33,895 nucleotides of DNA. It comes from JAGVXD01 sp964554415. Lineage in GTDB: Archaea > Nanobdellota > Nanobdellia > Pacearchaeales > GW2011-AR1. Below, one piece after another: positions 15,063 through 23,536 of this stretch; the first letter of the stretch is position 1, and each line of letters opens with the position of its first letter. The notes beneath the pieces are model-generated. The model worked only from the letters and a program-made list of their open reading frames with translations, searched no databases and was not told the origin of the DNA. The DNA is taken from the NCBI GenBank assembly GCA_964554415.1, contig CAZKON010000008.1, positions 1 to 33,895 on the forward strand. Direction: 5' to 3'. Position numbers and translations under genes: made by a program.

Positions 15063-16745
15063 TTACATCTTCTTCAGCACGGGGATGCCGAGCAGTGAGA
15101 GTGCGTTCTTCAGAACTTGGGCAAATGCCTCAACCAGTGCGAGACGGAATGACTCTTGCTCTGATCCTATGACTTTTTCAGCATGATAAAATTCGCTGAA
15201 AAGTTGTGCAAGCCCGTATGCATAATTTGCAATTATGTTTGGGGCATGGGATTCATGTGCTTCTGCGATGATACGAGAAAAATCTCCTAACTTGACTATT
15301 AGCTGCTTCTCACTTTCAGCTAAAGAAGGAATGTCTAATTTCTTGACGCGGCGGTAATTCGCCTTTGCTAATAAACTCTGCGTACGCGCATAAGCATATA
15401 GCAAATAAGGTCCTGTATCACCTTCGAAGGCAAGAAACCTTTCTATATCAAAGACTGTGTTTTGTGCACGATAGGTTTTGAGGTCTCCATACACAATAGC
15501 TGCACGCGCTATCGTGGTTGCCCGTTTTTTAAGTTCTGATGAGGTTACTTTTTCCCGTGTGAGAATGGCTTTTTCTGCCAAAGTGCGTGTTTCTTGGAGA
15601 ATCTCTTCCATGAAAATTGTTTTTCCCTCACGCGTCGCAAACTTCTTCCCATCTGAAGCAAGATACAAGCCGTGCTCAACATGGACACATTGTTTTGCCC
15701 AAGAGTATCCAAGAAGCTCAAGAACCTTGAAAAATTGCTGAAAATGGAGTTTCTGTTCTGCACCAGCTTCATATAACATTTTCGCGAATTTATATTTTTG
15801 ATAACGCTCGATTGCAGCGGCAATATCTCGAGACGCATAAATCGTTGTGCCGTCAGTTTTTTGCAGAAGACAGATACCAAGAGCGTACTCCTCCAAATCT
15901 ACTACGAGGGCGCCTTCACTTTCTTTTGCAAGTCCTTTTTTCTTTATCTCTTCTATAACTGCCGGGATTTTAGTGCTGTAGAAAGATTCTCCTGAGCAAA
16001 CATCAAAAGATACGCCTAAATCAGAGTAAACTTTTTTGAATTCTTTTATACTGAGTGTTCTAAATTGCTTCCAGAGTCTCTGCGCTTGAGAATTTTGTGA
16101 TTCGAGCTTTTTGAACCAAGCGCGTGCCTCGTCTTCCAAAAGAGGCGATTCTTTAATTGCCTGACTGACTTTGACATAAAGCTCAAGCAAGTAGCGTATG
16201 GGCTCTGCCTTCAGCTTTTTTGGGTCGCCCCACTTTGTGTAACCTAATATTAACTTGCCGAACTGCGTGCCCCAATCTCCGAGATAATTTATGGTAACAA
16301 CTTTGTAGCCTTGAGATTTAGCAATATTTGCCAATGCATTTCCGATAATTGTTGACCTTAGATGACCTATGCCAAATGGCTTGGCAATGTTTGGCGAAGA
16401 GAACTCAACAACCATTGTCTTGCCTTTTCCTATTTTTGAAGTGCCATATCTATCTCCTTTAGTCAAGACTTCTTTCAGTGTTTTCTGCGCAAGCTTGGCT
16501 TTGTTTAGGAAAAAGTTAAGATATGGTCCTTGTGCCTCGATTTTGTCAAACTCTTCATGGTTTATTTTCTGTAATAGTTCTTGCGCAATCTGGGCAGGAT
16601 TCTTCTTGTACTGTGCTGCAAGAACAAAACAAGGGAAAGTGTAATCTCCATGAGCTGTATTTTTTGGTATCTCGATTAGTTCACTTATTTTTTCTATAGG
16701 AAGCGAGATATGTTTCGCAAGGAATGATGCAATTAATTCTTTCAT
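15063..16745 (-). CDS. argS: Arginyl-tRNA synthetase
   Basis: Class I aminoacyl-tRNA synthetase that charges tRNA-Arg. The 560 residues show the family order: N-terminal tRNA D-loop recognition domain (about 1-95), the HIGH-type motif FGIGHLR (124-130) in 'SSPNIAKPFGIGHLRSTIIG', the LGDWGTQFGK signature (155-164), the ArgRS replacement for KMSKS (KKFATREG, 367-374) and the C-terminal DALR anticodon-binding domain (about 430-560, ending LLGIPVLKKM). Length is normal. The ATG at 16745 has a TATA box (16765-16774) centred 25 nt upstream. A type I palindromic element lies immediately upstream of that TATA box. Confidence 0.95.
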   Translation of the reverse strand: MKELIASFLAKHISLPIEKISELIEIPKNTAHGDYTFPCFVLAAQYKKNPAQIAQELLQKINHEEFDKIEAQGPYLNFFLNKAKLAQKTLKEVLTKGDRYGTSKIGKGKTMVVEFSSPNIAKPFGIGHLRSTIIGNALANIAKSQGYKVVTINYLGDWGTQFGKLILGYTKWGDPKKLKAEPIRYLLELYVKVSQAIKESPLLEDEARAWFKKLESQNSQAQRLWKQFRTLSIKEFKKVYSDLGVSFDVCSGESFYSTKIPAVIEEIKKKGLAKESEGALVVDLEEYALGICLLQKTDGTTIYASRDIAAAIERYQKYKFAKMLYEAGAEQKLHFQQFFKVLELLGYSWAKQCVHVEHGLYLASDGKKFATREGKTIFMEEILQETRTLAEKAILTREKVTSSELKKRATTIARAAIVYGDLKTYRAQNTVFDIERFLAFEGDTGPYLLYAYARTQSLLAKANYRRVKKLDIPSLAESEKQLIVKLGDFSRIIAEAHESHAPNIIANYAYGLAQLFSEFYHAEKVIGSEQESFRLALVEAFAQVLKNALSLLGIPVLKKM

Positions 16746-16764
16746 CTTTTTAGATAGGGCGAGG

Positions 16765-16774
16765 TATTAATAAA
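16765..16774 (-). promoter_or_regulatory. TATA box of argS
   Basis: TTTATTAATA on the minus strand, centred about 25 nt from the ATG at 16745. It lies only three bases inside the edge of the type I element B, which ends at 16777. Confidence 0.55.
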
Positions 16775-16776
16775 AC

Positions 16777-16857
16777 TATAGGAAATCACTTTAATAATCG
16801 TGATTTCCTATCTAGCGAATAACAAAACGACTACGAAAATTAAAGTTATTCGCTATA
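16777..16857. repeat. Type I two-hairpin element (copy B)
   Basis: Hairpin 1 has perfect 12-bp arms 16778-16789/16800-16811. Hairpin 2 has perfect 9-bp arms 16815-16823/16845-16853. Its second loop contains GACTACGAAAATTAAAG, nearly that of copy A. Both arms differ from copy A by substitutions that keep pairing (GGAAATCAC against GGGAATCAC), a covariation-like sign that the folded form matters. The element supplies the last codons and the stop of the zinc-ribbon gene. Confidence 0.7.
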
Positions 16858-17154
16858 ATGCCTAGTTCTTGCCGCTGCGAGATCATGAGCGCATTCTGTA
16901 CAAAAATTCTCATTATCTGCTACTGGCTTTTTGCATTCAGGACAATGAGTCAAAGGAATAGCCATCTTGCCTCCGCACTGTGGGCAGAATTTCTGAGTTT
17001 CATCGCCTCCGCGCCCGCATTTTACACATCTTGGAAGGATTTTCTTACGCTCGATAACTGTCTTGTAACCTATCTTGCCTGAAACAACACGTGAGAAAGC
17101 ATCTTGAATTGATGCAGGATCCTCGTATTTGCGTAAATCTATATTGCTGCTCAT
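16846..17154 (-). CDS. Double zinc-ribbon protein
   Basis: A 102-residue protein. Residues 1-40 ('LRKYEDPASIQDAFSRVVSG') form a short helical N-terminus. Two zinc ribbons follow: CVKC paired with CPQC, and CPEC paired with CTEC, the double-zinc-ribbon layout common in archaea and usually of unknown role. It may be a nucleic-acid or protein-binding adaptor. The final residues and stop codon (HYSE, stop) lie inside type I element B, so the C-terminus was probably rewritten when the element arrived. It lies between tRNA-Thr and argS on the same strand. Confidence 0.7.
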   Translation of the reverse strand: MSSNIDLRKYEDPASIQDAFSRVVSGKIGYKTVIERKKILPRCVKCGRGGDETQKFCPQCGGKMAIPLTHCPECKKPVADNENFCTECAHDLAAARTRHYSE

Positions 17155-17236
17155 TTTTTCTCTTTTTGTTTGAAAACAAAAGAGTTTTATAAAGATTGCT
17201 GTGGTCGCTTTTTGTATTCGTGGATAGAGAATTAAA

Positions 17237-17362
17237 AGCCTCTAGGGAGACTTGAACTCCCGACCCCCAGTTGTTCCGACCGCTTGCTGTCGCAAGCACT
17301 TCGCGAATCTAAGATTCGCCCGGTTACGAAACTGGTGCTCTAACCAACTGAGCTATAGAGGC
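17237..17362 (-). tRNA. tRNA-Thr (CGU anticodon) with intron
   Basis: On the minus strand: acceptor arms GCCTCTA and TAGAGGC pair fully, the D arm is GCTC..GAGC, the anticodon stem CCAGT/ACTGG, the T arm GGGAG-TTCAAGT-CTCCC and the discriminator is U, as usual for archaeal tRNA-Thr. The anticodon loop reads TTCGTA then A after intron removal, giving CGU (threonine). The intron occupies about 17273-17324 (52 nt) at the canonical 37/38 position. CCGG/TCGG at its base can form the short helix of a bulge-helix-bulge splice site. No CCA is encoded. A TATA box (TTTATAAT, near 17384-17394) precedes it. Confidence 0.93.
17273..17324 (-). other. tRNA-Thr intron with two perfect hairpins
   Basis: Inside the intron GCGAATC/GATTCGC (three-base loop) and GCTTGC/GCAAGC (four-base loop) form two adjacent perfect hairpins above the splice-site helix. 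The exact cleavage points could shift by one or two bases. The two-hairpin design is like the intergenic palindromic elements, but no sequence identity was seen. Confidence 0.7.
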
Positions 17363-17442
17363 TTGCAAAGAGAAAAAGAAAGAAGATTATAAACCTTTCA
17401 ACGCCTGCGTTCAATGTCTGTTGCAGTAGTAAAAACGAAGCA

Positions 17443-17452
17443 TTTATAAATA
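17443..17452 (+). promoter_or_regulatory. TATA box of the giant surface-protein gene
   Basis: TTTATAAATA is centred about 30 nt upstream of the ATG at 17477, so the leader would be only about four bases. It is divergent from the tRNA-Thr promoter. Confidence 0.6.
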
Positions 17453-17476
17453 AGCGTATTATCTTAAAATGATAAA

Positions 17477-20400
17477 ATGGGGTGTAGATTGAATTTCTTG
17501 CGTTCGAGATTCTTTTTATTAATTATTTTTATCTTTGGCATTCTGGCAATTTTGCCAATGATGGTAAGTGCAGATAGTTTTGGTGTGCAGTGTGGTCAAA
17601 ATGACGGAAATTATACGCGATGCAGTGCGCAAGGCTCTGCGTGCTCATGGATAAACAATAGTGCTATTCTCAATAGCACAAACTTGGTGCCTAAAAATAC
17701 TTTCTGCCCATATAATTCTTCTTCTTTCAACACCACTTATTCTAGTATAACTGGTAACGCGCTGGTCAATGCAGGATGCTGCGCGTCAGGGGGTGGCGGA
17801 ACACAAGGATGTTTTACTTATGACAAGAACCAAAGTGCTTGCTCAAATGATAACACCTGTGACTGGAAAGCAAACAATGCAAACCAGAATCCATGGTGCT
17901 GGAATAATGTTGGCTGCTGCCAAAAGAAAGGATGCTGGAGTTTCAATGGAAACAATAACACATGTATTGCTTCACTAGATGGTGCGTGCTCATGGTCAAA
18001 TAAAACTCTTGCAGGAGCGACAAATGATCCTTATTGCTCTGATGCAACTGGATGCTGTTATGACAAATCATGCAATGATGCTGCGACGGAGAGCGCATGT
18101 AATAATCTTAAAACACAGTTAAGCAAGCCATGTGAGTGGACAGGAAGCACATGCGGTTATCATGGCACTGGCGGGGGTGGGGGAGGATTCACTTTTTACA
18201 ATGACACAGATACATGTATGAAACAAGGAGGGTGGTGGAATAGCAGTGGAAGTTGTAACATGCCAACTGGAGGTAGTGGGATAAGCGGCGGGGGCAGTGG
18301 AGGATTTCTTTTTGCTTCTGAAGTCAAGTGTTGGTTTGCAGATCAGAGAGCAAGTGTTTGTGGTAATGTTTCCGGTTGTGTTTATTGCAATGATGCAACC
18401 ACAGAATTAAATAATGCTACCTCTGCGTGCTTCAATATGCCAACCGGTATGTGTCAAGGACATCAAAATCTTTCTATAACTGTAGGCACAGACATCAATC
18501 AGAGTTCTATGACTTGCGGCGATATCCGTCTCAAACAAACTTGTAGTTGTGGGCCTATGCCTAATTGTGTTTGGAGCAATAGCTCTGCTACAACCGGGAA
18601 TTTCTGCACAAGCGGTGTAAAAACCGCGAGCGACACGCAGTCATGTGTTGCACCAGTGCAGTTTTGCGAAGACAATAAAGCAAAAAATAATCAGACTCTT
18701 TGTGAGCAGCTTGCGAGCGATTATATGATGCCTTGTAAATGGGATGCGGGAAGTACAGGAAAGGTAGCCAATAACTGTACTTTCAACAGCGTCGCATGTT
18801 TTGGAAGTGGCACAAGCGGATTAGGCTCTTTTGATTTCGTGCTTATCAGTGGAGAACAGGCATGCACTGCTGCCGGAGGCAATTGGAAGACAGAGTATTA
18901 TGAAGATGGAGGAGGCCTTAAACAAGACTCATGGTGTGAAAAAGGAGCTCTATTTTCATCGGTTTCTGGGACCGCATTTTCCAACAAAGGTAGTTGTGAC
19001 AGCGATTGCTGGGCTTGTGAGTTTAACGCATCTGGAAGCAATTATGGCGGAAATGTAACTCTTGCTACATCTACATGCACTAATTCCAAGAAAGGAGTAT
19101 GCCAGTGGAAAAATGATTCAAATGCGCCTAATAGCCTTGGATGGTGTGATTATCCGAAAGAATTCTCATACGGAGGAGCAAAAGATTGTAATACTGATTG
19201 TAAGGCCTGTGAATTTAGCGGCAACTCCAGTAGTGCATCGAGTGCATGCTTTGGAAGTATTGCAGGATGCACGTGGATAAATGATAGTGTTGCACAAAAA
19301 GGAGGTATCTGCATTAGTGGAAGTAAAAAAGCATGCAATACTGATTGCTTCAGCTGTTACGATCAACAAACTTGTACTAATACAAGCGTTCACACTGCAC
19401 TCAATTGTAGCTGGGATGGTAGTTCTAACTTCTGCAAGCCTTCTTCATTTAACGGAGAAATTTGTTTCAATGGAAAAGATGATGATAATGACCTCAAAGT
19501 AGATTGTGATGACAGCGATTGTAGTTTTGACCAATTCTGCGGAGGCAGTACTGTAAGCACCGGCTCTGGATTCAATGCGACTGACTGCAAGAAGATACCT
19601 ACGCAAGCAAGCTGTACTGCAAATCAAACAAATGGAAAGAACTGCACTTGGGCTGATCCTGACTGGGGACCTGCATATTGTGATTTCCCAGGCAGTTCAT
19701 GCTGGCTGTATAAATCTGAAGCAACCAGAGACTCGTGTAAGACTGATATTGGATGTATATTCAAGAATGCAACTGCGGGATATAATATAACAAATATGGC
19801 TAACGGAACTATAAACTTATCTGCGTTCAATACAAATATTGCATTTGTCGGGGGGCGCTGTGATGTCAATCAAACCAAGGTGAATAGATGCACTAATTCT
19901 ACACTATATAATAACCAGACAGAATGCTGGAAATATAACGCTACAGAGTCATGTACATGGATTAATGATACATTTTTGACTACAGGAGGGCGCTGTGAAT
20001 TTAAGCCATTTGGCGTGTGCTTTGGATTGAGCAGTGCTTCGGCTTGTAGTAATGAAGGTAATTGCACTTGGCAAAATGACAGCTATTCGCAGAAAGGAGG
20101 ATTCTGTAATCCTGTATGCTTCTCATTAAGTGCGACAACATGTGGAAATAGTGGAGGCTTGTGCGCGGCTGAGACAACTGCTTGTGAGCCTGAACACTTC
20201 TCAACAATCAGCTTTGGAACAGCCGGCGGTGGCTGCCACCAGAATGATAACAATTATTATACCTGTAAGAATCAAAATGTCACATGTGTCTGGAAGAACT
20301 TTACCTTTGGAAACTCCACACAAGGAACATGCAATGAAAAAGGACAATTTGCGCTCTTGGAAACACTTGATATGAGCCCGCCGAAAATTCTTGGGCAAGA

Positions 20401-22765
20401 TACGAATGACACAGGAACTAAGACTTATGTTGATATCCGTGAATATGGCATTAAAGATAGCACAGACACGCTTGCATTTGGCATTCTGGTTACAAATATC
20501 ACTGATGCAGTTGCCTGCAAAGGTTATTTCCTGAATTCTATGGGTCCTATGGGGGGCCCTGGCGGACCTCAGACACCTATTATTGGCAATGGCACAAATT
20601 CTACTAAATTCTACTGGTATCTTGATACTAATAAAAATACGACAGATGGATGCAATGCAACAAAGGCAGATGGTACCAATGATACAGGTTATGAATTCCT
20701 CATTAAGTATGCGGTTACGTTAGCAAATGGAAGTTCTATTGAGACTCGCTCATTCCTTAAGTGTGCTAATAGTAAATGGTCGCTGACAAATGTCCCCTTG
20801 ACAAGCAATCGTGAATTGATGTGCGGCATTAGCATGCCGGGATTTGGAGGCATGGCACCAAAGACAGGAGGAGTCATGATTGTCGTAGACAAAGAAAATC
20901 TTGAATCGTTTACAGAGTATAACAAGACTGCTCCAATGCGTGTTTTTGTCGCAAGTGCAAATGAGAGCAAAAGTGAATTGAATCCAATTGATTCTGTCAG
21001 CGGCGCAGGATATTATACGCAAGGCAGCGCGGACTTCAAGTTTGTTGATTGCAGTGACCCCAACACAAAAGATGACAAGTGCAAGAACTTCCAGAAGTTT
21101 GGCTTTAATGTATTTGAAGATTGCAAAAATGGAAAAGATGATGATGCTGATGGCCTGACTGACTGCAATGACATGAAGTGCAGTTATACGCCAAATTGTG
21201 CAAGCGGGGGAAATGCATTTAACTTTGTCGCTAATGCGAATGACTTTACCACGCCGAGTGTGCTATTCTCAAGTACAGATTCTATGCATATGAGCACCTT
21301 TATCAAGTTTGACACTGATGAGCCTGCAAACGGTTCTATATCATTTTATAACAACGACTCAAGTTGCGGAAATTCCATAGCAACATTTGATGAAGTTGGC
21401 GACACGAGCATTACTTTTGATGACTTTAAACCATTTCATGGAGTGTCTATTGAAAATGGAACAAATGGAGTTAATCTTACCAACGGCACAACCTACTTTT
21501 ATAAAACGACTATTTGTGATCCTACAAATAACTGCGCGACATCAGCCTGCCTGAATTTCACAACGAAAAAGGATAATAATTACAAACCATTTGTCCTAAA
21601 GATGAAATTGCCTCCAGGTTATAATGTAACTATTCCTGCACTTAATTATAGCGGGAATTTCACAACGAATATCAGCGGCAAGGTTTATGAAACAGGTATT
21701 AAGACTAATGCATCGGTAACAAAGAATATCAATGTAACTGTAAACTGCGGCACACAATCACTCACATTTGTTGGTGTTGATGTTACCAAACCTAAGAGCA
21801 TTGACCTCTCTACGGCATTTGCATGCAATCCTTCAAGCAATGTACTTGGCATGAATTCAACATCTAAAGGATGGAACCAAGTTGTTTCTGACTTAGGAAT
21901 GGGAGGACAATCTGACTATCTTAAACTTACATTCCCTGTGAGTTATGATTCAGGCAATACAATAAAATGGTGTGATGATAATTTGAATAACTGTACGACG
22001 GTAAACACATATGCAAACTGTTCAAATGGGGGGACAAGCAAGACTGATTGCAAGATTCCAACATCGTTAGGATTCTCGGCATATCAAGTTACTGTTGCAA
22101 GCAGCGGTTCAAGCAGTTCGAGTGGAGGTGGTGGAGGCGGAGGTGGTGGTGCTGCTACTGCAACAAGCTTTAGCCCGACAACTGCACAACTCTCTGAAGG
22201 ATACACGCAAACACTTTCGAAAGAAAATGTTGTTAAGTTTTCGACGAATGATAACGTTAATCATACAGCAACTCTTAATAGCATAACTGCTACGACTGTT
22301 ACTATTACTGTTGCTTCAACTCCACAAACAGCGACGCTGAATGTCGGTGAGACGAAGAAGTTTGAACTTACAGGAGACAATAGTTATGATCTTAGTGTCA
22401 CTCTTGTTTCAATCACCAATGCAACAAAAGCGACCTTATCATTTAAAACTATAAATGAACAAATGCCTGGTGTATCTGGTGCCTCTGGAGCAGGAACAGG
22501 GGGAAGTGCAGGCACTGCTGCTAATGAACGTGATGAAAGCGCAGGCGCAGGGAAAACAAATAAGTTATCTAGCTCAATTTGGAGAAATCCTGTTGTAAGA
22601 ATTGGGGCGATTGTTATCATCTTGGTATTCATCGTTGCAGTTATTATAAGTGCTATTCACCGCACGCGCCATGGCTCACAAAAAGACATTCAGGGCAAGG
22701 TTAAGGTTAGTGCACGAAGCAGGGACATTCGTGTTAGTTCATGGTTCTCTTTTCTCTTTGGGTAA
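17477..22765 (+). CDS. Giant cysteine-rich secreted, membrane-anchored surface protein
   Basis: A 1762-residue protein. A signal peptide (residues 1 to about 32, hydrophobic core 'FFLLIIFIFGILAILPMM') and a C-terminal transmembrane helix (about 1706-1728) with a basic cytoplasmic tail place almost everything outside the cell. The first 950 residues are a degenerate cysteine-rich repeat of the form C-x-W-x-N-D-S..G-G-x-C (for example CTWINDSVAQKGGIC, CTWQNDSYSQKGGFC). Two acidic calcium-type motifs occur (NGKDDDNDLKVDC, NGKDDDADGLTDC). A Ser/Gly linker (about 1535-1550) precedes a beta domain and the anchor. Asn-x-Ser/Thr sequons are very frequent, suggesting heavy N-glycosylation. Candidate adhesin, stalk or S-layer-associated protein; no family recognised. 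Confidence 0.8.
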   Translation: MGCRLNFLRSRFFLLIIFIFGILAILPMMVSADSFGVQCGQNDGNYTRCSAQGSACSWINNSAILNSTNLVPKNTFCPYNSSSFNTTYSSITGNALVNAGCCASGGGGTQGCFTYDKNQSACSNDNTCDWKANNANQNPWCWNNVGCCQKKGCWSFNGNNNTCIASLDGACSWSNKTLAGATNDPYCSDATGCCYDKSCNDAATESACNNLKTQLSKPCEWTGSTCGYHGTGGGGGGFTFYNDTDTCMKQGGWWNSSGSCNMPTGGSGISGGGSGGFLFASEVKCWFADQRASVCGNVSGCVYCNDATTELNNATSACFNMPTGMCQGHQNLSITVGTDINQSSMTCGDIRLKQTCSCGPMPNCVWSNSSATTGNFCTSGVKTASDTQSCVAPVQFCEDNKAKNNQTLCEQLASDYMMPCKWDAGSTGKVANNCTFNSVACFGSGTSGLGSFDFVLISGEQACTAAGGNWKTEYYEDGGGLKQDSWCEKGALFSSVSGTAFSNKGSCDSDCWACEFNASGSNYGGNVTLATSTCTNSKKGVCQWKNDSNAPNSLGWCDYPKEFSYGGAKDCNTDCKACEFSGNSSSASSACFGSIAGCTWINDSVAQKGGICISGSKKACNTDCFSCYDQQTCTNTSVHTALNCSWDGSSNFCKPSSFNGEICFNGKDDDNDLKVDCDDSDCSFDQFCGGSTVSTGSGFNATDCKKIPTQASCTANQTNGKNCTWADPDWGPAYCDFPGSSCWLYKSEATRDSCKTDIGCIFKNATAGYNITNMANGTINLSAFNTNIAFVGGRCDVNQTKVNRCTNSTLYNNQTECWKYNATESCTWINDTFLTTGGRCEFKPFGVCFGLSSASACSNEGNCTWQNDSYSQKGGFCNPVCFSLSATTCGNSGGLCAAETTACEPEHFSTISFGTAGGGCHQNDNNYYTCKNQNVTCVWKNFTFGNSTQGTCNEKGQFALLETLDMSPPKILGQDTNDTGTKTYVDIREYGIKDSTDTLAFGILVTNITDAVACKGYFLNSMGPMGGPGGPQTPIIGNGTNSTKFYWYLDTNKNTTDGCNATKADGTNDTGYEFLIKYAVTLANGSSIETRSFLKCANSKWSLTNVPLTSNRELMCGISMPGFGGMAPKTGGVMIVVDKENLESFTEYNKTAPMRVFVASANESKSELNPIDSVSGAGYYTQGSADFKFVDCSDPNTKDDKCKNFQKFGFNVFEDCKNGKDDDADGLTDCNDMKCSYTPNCASGGNAFNFVANANDFTTPSVLFSSTDSMHMSTFIKFDTDEPANGSISFYNNDSSCGNSIATFDEVGDTSITFDDFKPFHGVSIENGTNGVNLTNGTTYFYKTTICDPTNNCATSACLNFTTKKDNNYKPFVLKMKLPPGYNVTIPALNYSGNFTTNISGKVYETGIKTNASVTKNINVTVNCGTQSLTFVGVDVTKPKSIDLSTAFACNPSSNVLGMNSTSKGWNQVVSDLGMGGQSDYLKLTFPVSYDSGNTIKWCDDNLNNCTTVNTYANCSNGGTSKTDCKIPTSLGFSAYQVTVASSGSSSSSGGGGGGGGGAATATSFSPTTAQLSEGYTQTLSKENVVKFSTNDNVNHTATLNSITATTVTITVASTPQTATLNVGETKKFELTGDNSYDLSVTLVSITNATKATLSFKTINEQMPGVSGASGAGTGGSAGTAANERDESAGAGKTNKLSSSIWRNPVVRIGAIVIILVFIVAVIISAIHRTRHGSQKDIQGKVKVSARSRDIRVSSWFSFLFG

Positions 22766-22788
22766 ATTATAGGGAATCACATTAATAA

Positions 22789-22971
22789 AGAGATTTCCTA
22801 AGCCTTCGCTACATCAAGATTCTGGCAATTGAATCTTGAGTGCCGTCAAGGTTTGGAAAACCTTGAGGTCCCCACAGCAAGCTGATGGGGTATTACGCTC
22901 GGCTTCTAGACGGAAATCTCTAATTTCAAACTGGCGCAGCAAGCTGCGGGGTATTACACCCAGTTTGAAAT
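22789..22971. repeat. Inserted two-hairpin element with a further nested module
   Basis: Arms 22789-22798/22912-22921 (10 bp) and 22923-22934/22960-22971 (12 bp, perfect) stand side by side, the same two-hairpin plan. Inside the first pair lie a type III module, 22814-22822/22831-22839 followed by 22846-22854/22858-22866 within GCCGTCAA..TTGAGG, and a hairpin 22870-22874/22886-22890. Both pairs contain CAGCAAGCTG followed by a GGGGTATTAC-like string, an internal repeat. Confidence 0.7.
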
Positions 22972-23027
22972 AATCGTAATATTTGTATATGATTCCCTAT
23001 CTATCAAACAACTAAAGAACTACGAAT

Positions 23028-23146
23028 GTCAAGAACCATACACTGAAGTAGGTGGCGTGGCGTGGTTCTTGAGCATGCTCAGGAATTGCGCATGTGCACG
23101 CTCCCTGCTTTAGCTCGTGAGTAAACAGCGCAATTCATGACATGTC
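23028..23146. repeat. Inserted type II element
   Basis: Perfect arms 23029-23038/23063-23072, linker GCATGCTC (23073-23080), perfect arms 23083-23091/23128-23136, right end ATGACATGTC. Linker and ends are the same as in the fttA leader element at 5994-6077, while the loops are unrelated, so it is an independent copy of a type II element placed inside a type I element. Confidence 0.75.
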
Positions 23147-23181
23147 AAAGTTATTCGATATAGCCAACCGTAAATGTATTA

Positions 23182-23272
23182 TGGAGAATTCTGATGATTA
23201 CATCACAAAGAATCAGAATTCTCCAGACAGAGGATTCTGAAACAATAATGCTTAAATCAACAGAATCCTCTG
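23182..23272. repeat. Two-hairpin palindromic element
   Basis: Two perfect hairpins separated by two bases: 14-bp arms 23182-23195/23212-23225 and 12-bp arms 23228-23239/23261-23272. It has the same plan as type I elements but different ends and loops. It lies immediately upstream of the small membrane-protein gene at 23298. Confidence 0.7.
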
Positions 23273-23297
23273 TAAATAGAATAGACAGTGTGAATTA

Positions 23298-23504
23298 ATG
23301 AAGAATATGCGGTTACTTAAATACAAAATACAATGGTTTTCTATGGGAACTGATCCTGAAGCAGTGCTCTTTGTCGTGGCGTTAATACTTTTTATTATTG
23401 GTTTGTTACTTCCCGACATAAACCCTTTTCTGCTTATTGGAGGTCTTCTCATACTAATTTATGGAGTAGTTGTTGCACTGTGGCTGAAAGATAAACTCGG
23501 CTAG
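23298..23504 (+). CDS. Small two-helix membrane protein
   Basis: A 68-residue protein with two hydrophobic segments (about residues 22-38 and 43-62) separated by a short 'PDINPF' turn, and a charged C-terminus (WLKDKLG). The first 15 residues are basic (MKNMRLLKYKIQWFS). An in-frame ATG at 23343 lies 23-24 nt after a TATA-like TTAAATA (23317-23323) and would give a 53-residue protein starting MGTDPEAV; I keep the longer start but cannot choose firmly. No family recognised. It is isolated between palindromic elements. Confidence 0.5.
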   Translation: MKNMRLLKYKIQWFSMGTDPEAVLFVVALILFIIGLLLPDINPFLLIGGLLILIYGVVVALWLKDKLG

Positions 23505-23536
23505 TTCATTGCACAAAAATCTTTAAACTTGAAACA

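Larger units (their letters stand above)
22768..23163. repeat. Type I element (copy C) carrying two inserted elements
   Basis: Outer frame: 22769-22779 pairs with 22990-23000 (11 bp) and the second hairpin runs from 23001 to 23163. Frame segments 22768-22787, 22972-23027 and 23147-23163 match the uninterrupted copy at 2152-2246 nearly base for base. Between them lie 22789-22971, in the loop of hairpin 1, and 23028-23146, in hairpin 2. The element begins three bases after the stop codon of the surface-protein gene. This 532-bp gap (22766-23297) holds no gene I can support. Confidence 0.8.

Noticed and set aside
19150..21022. Several 60-90 codon frames antisense to the giant surface protein
   Set aside because: Shadows of a cysteine- and asparagine-rich coding sequence; none has a promoter or family pattern.
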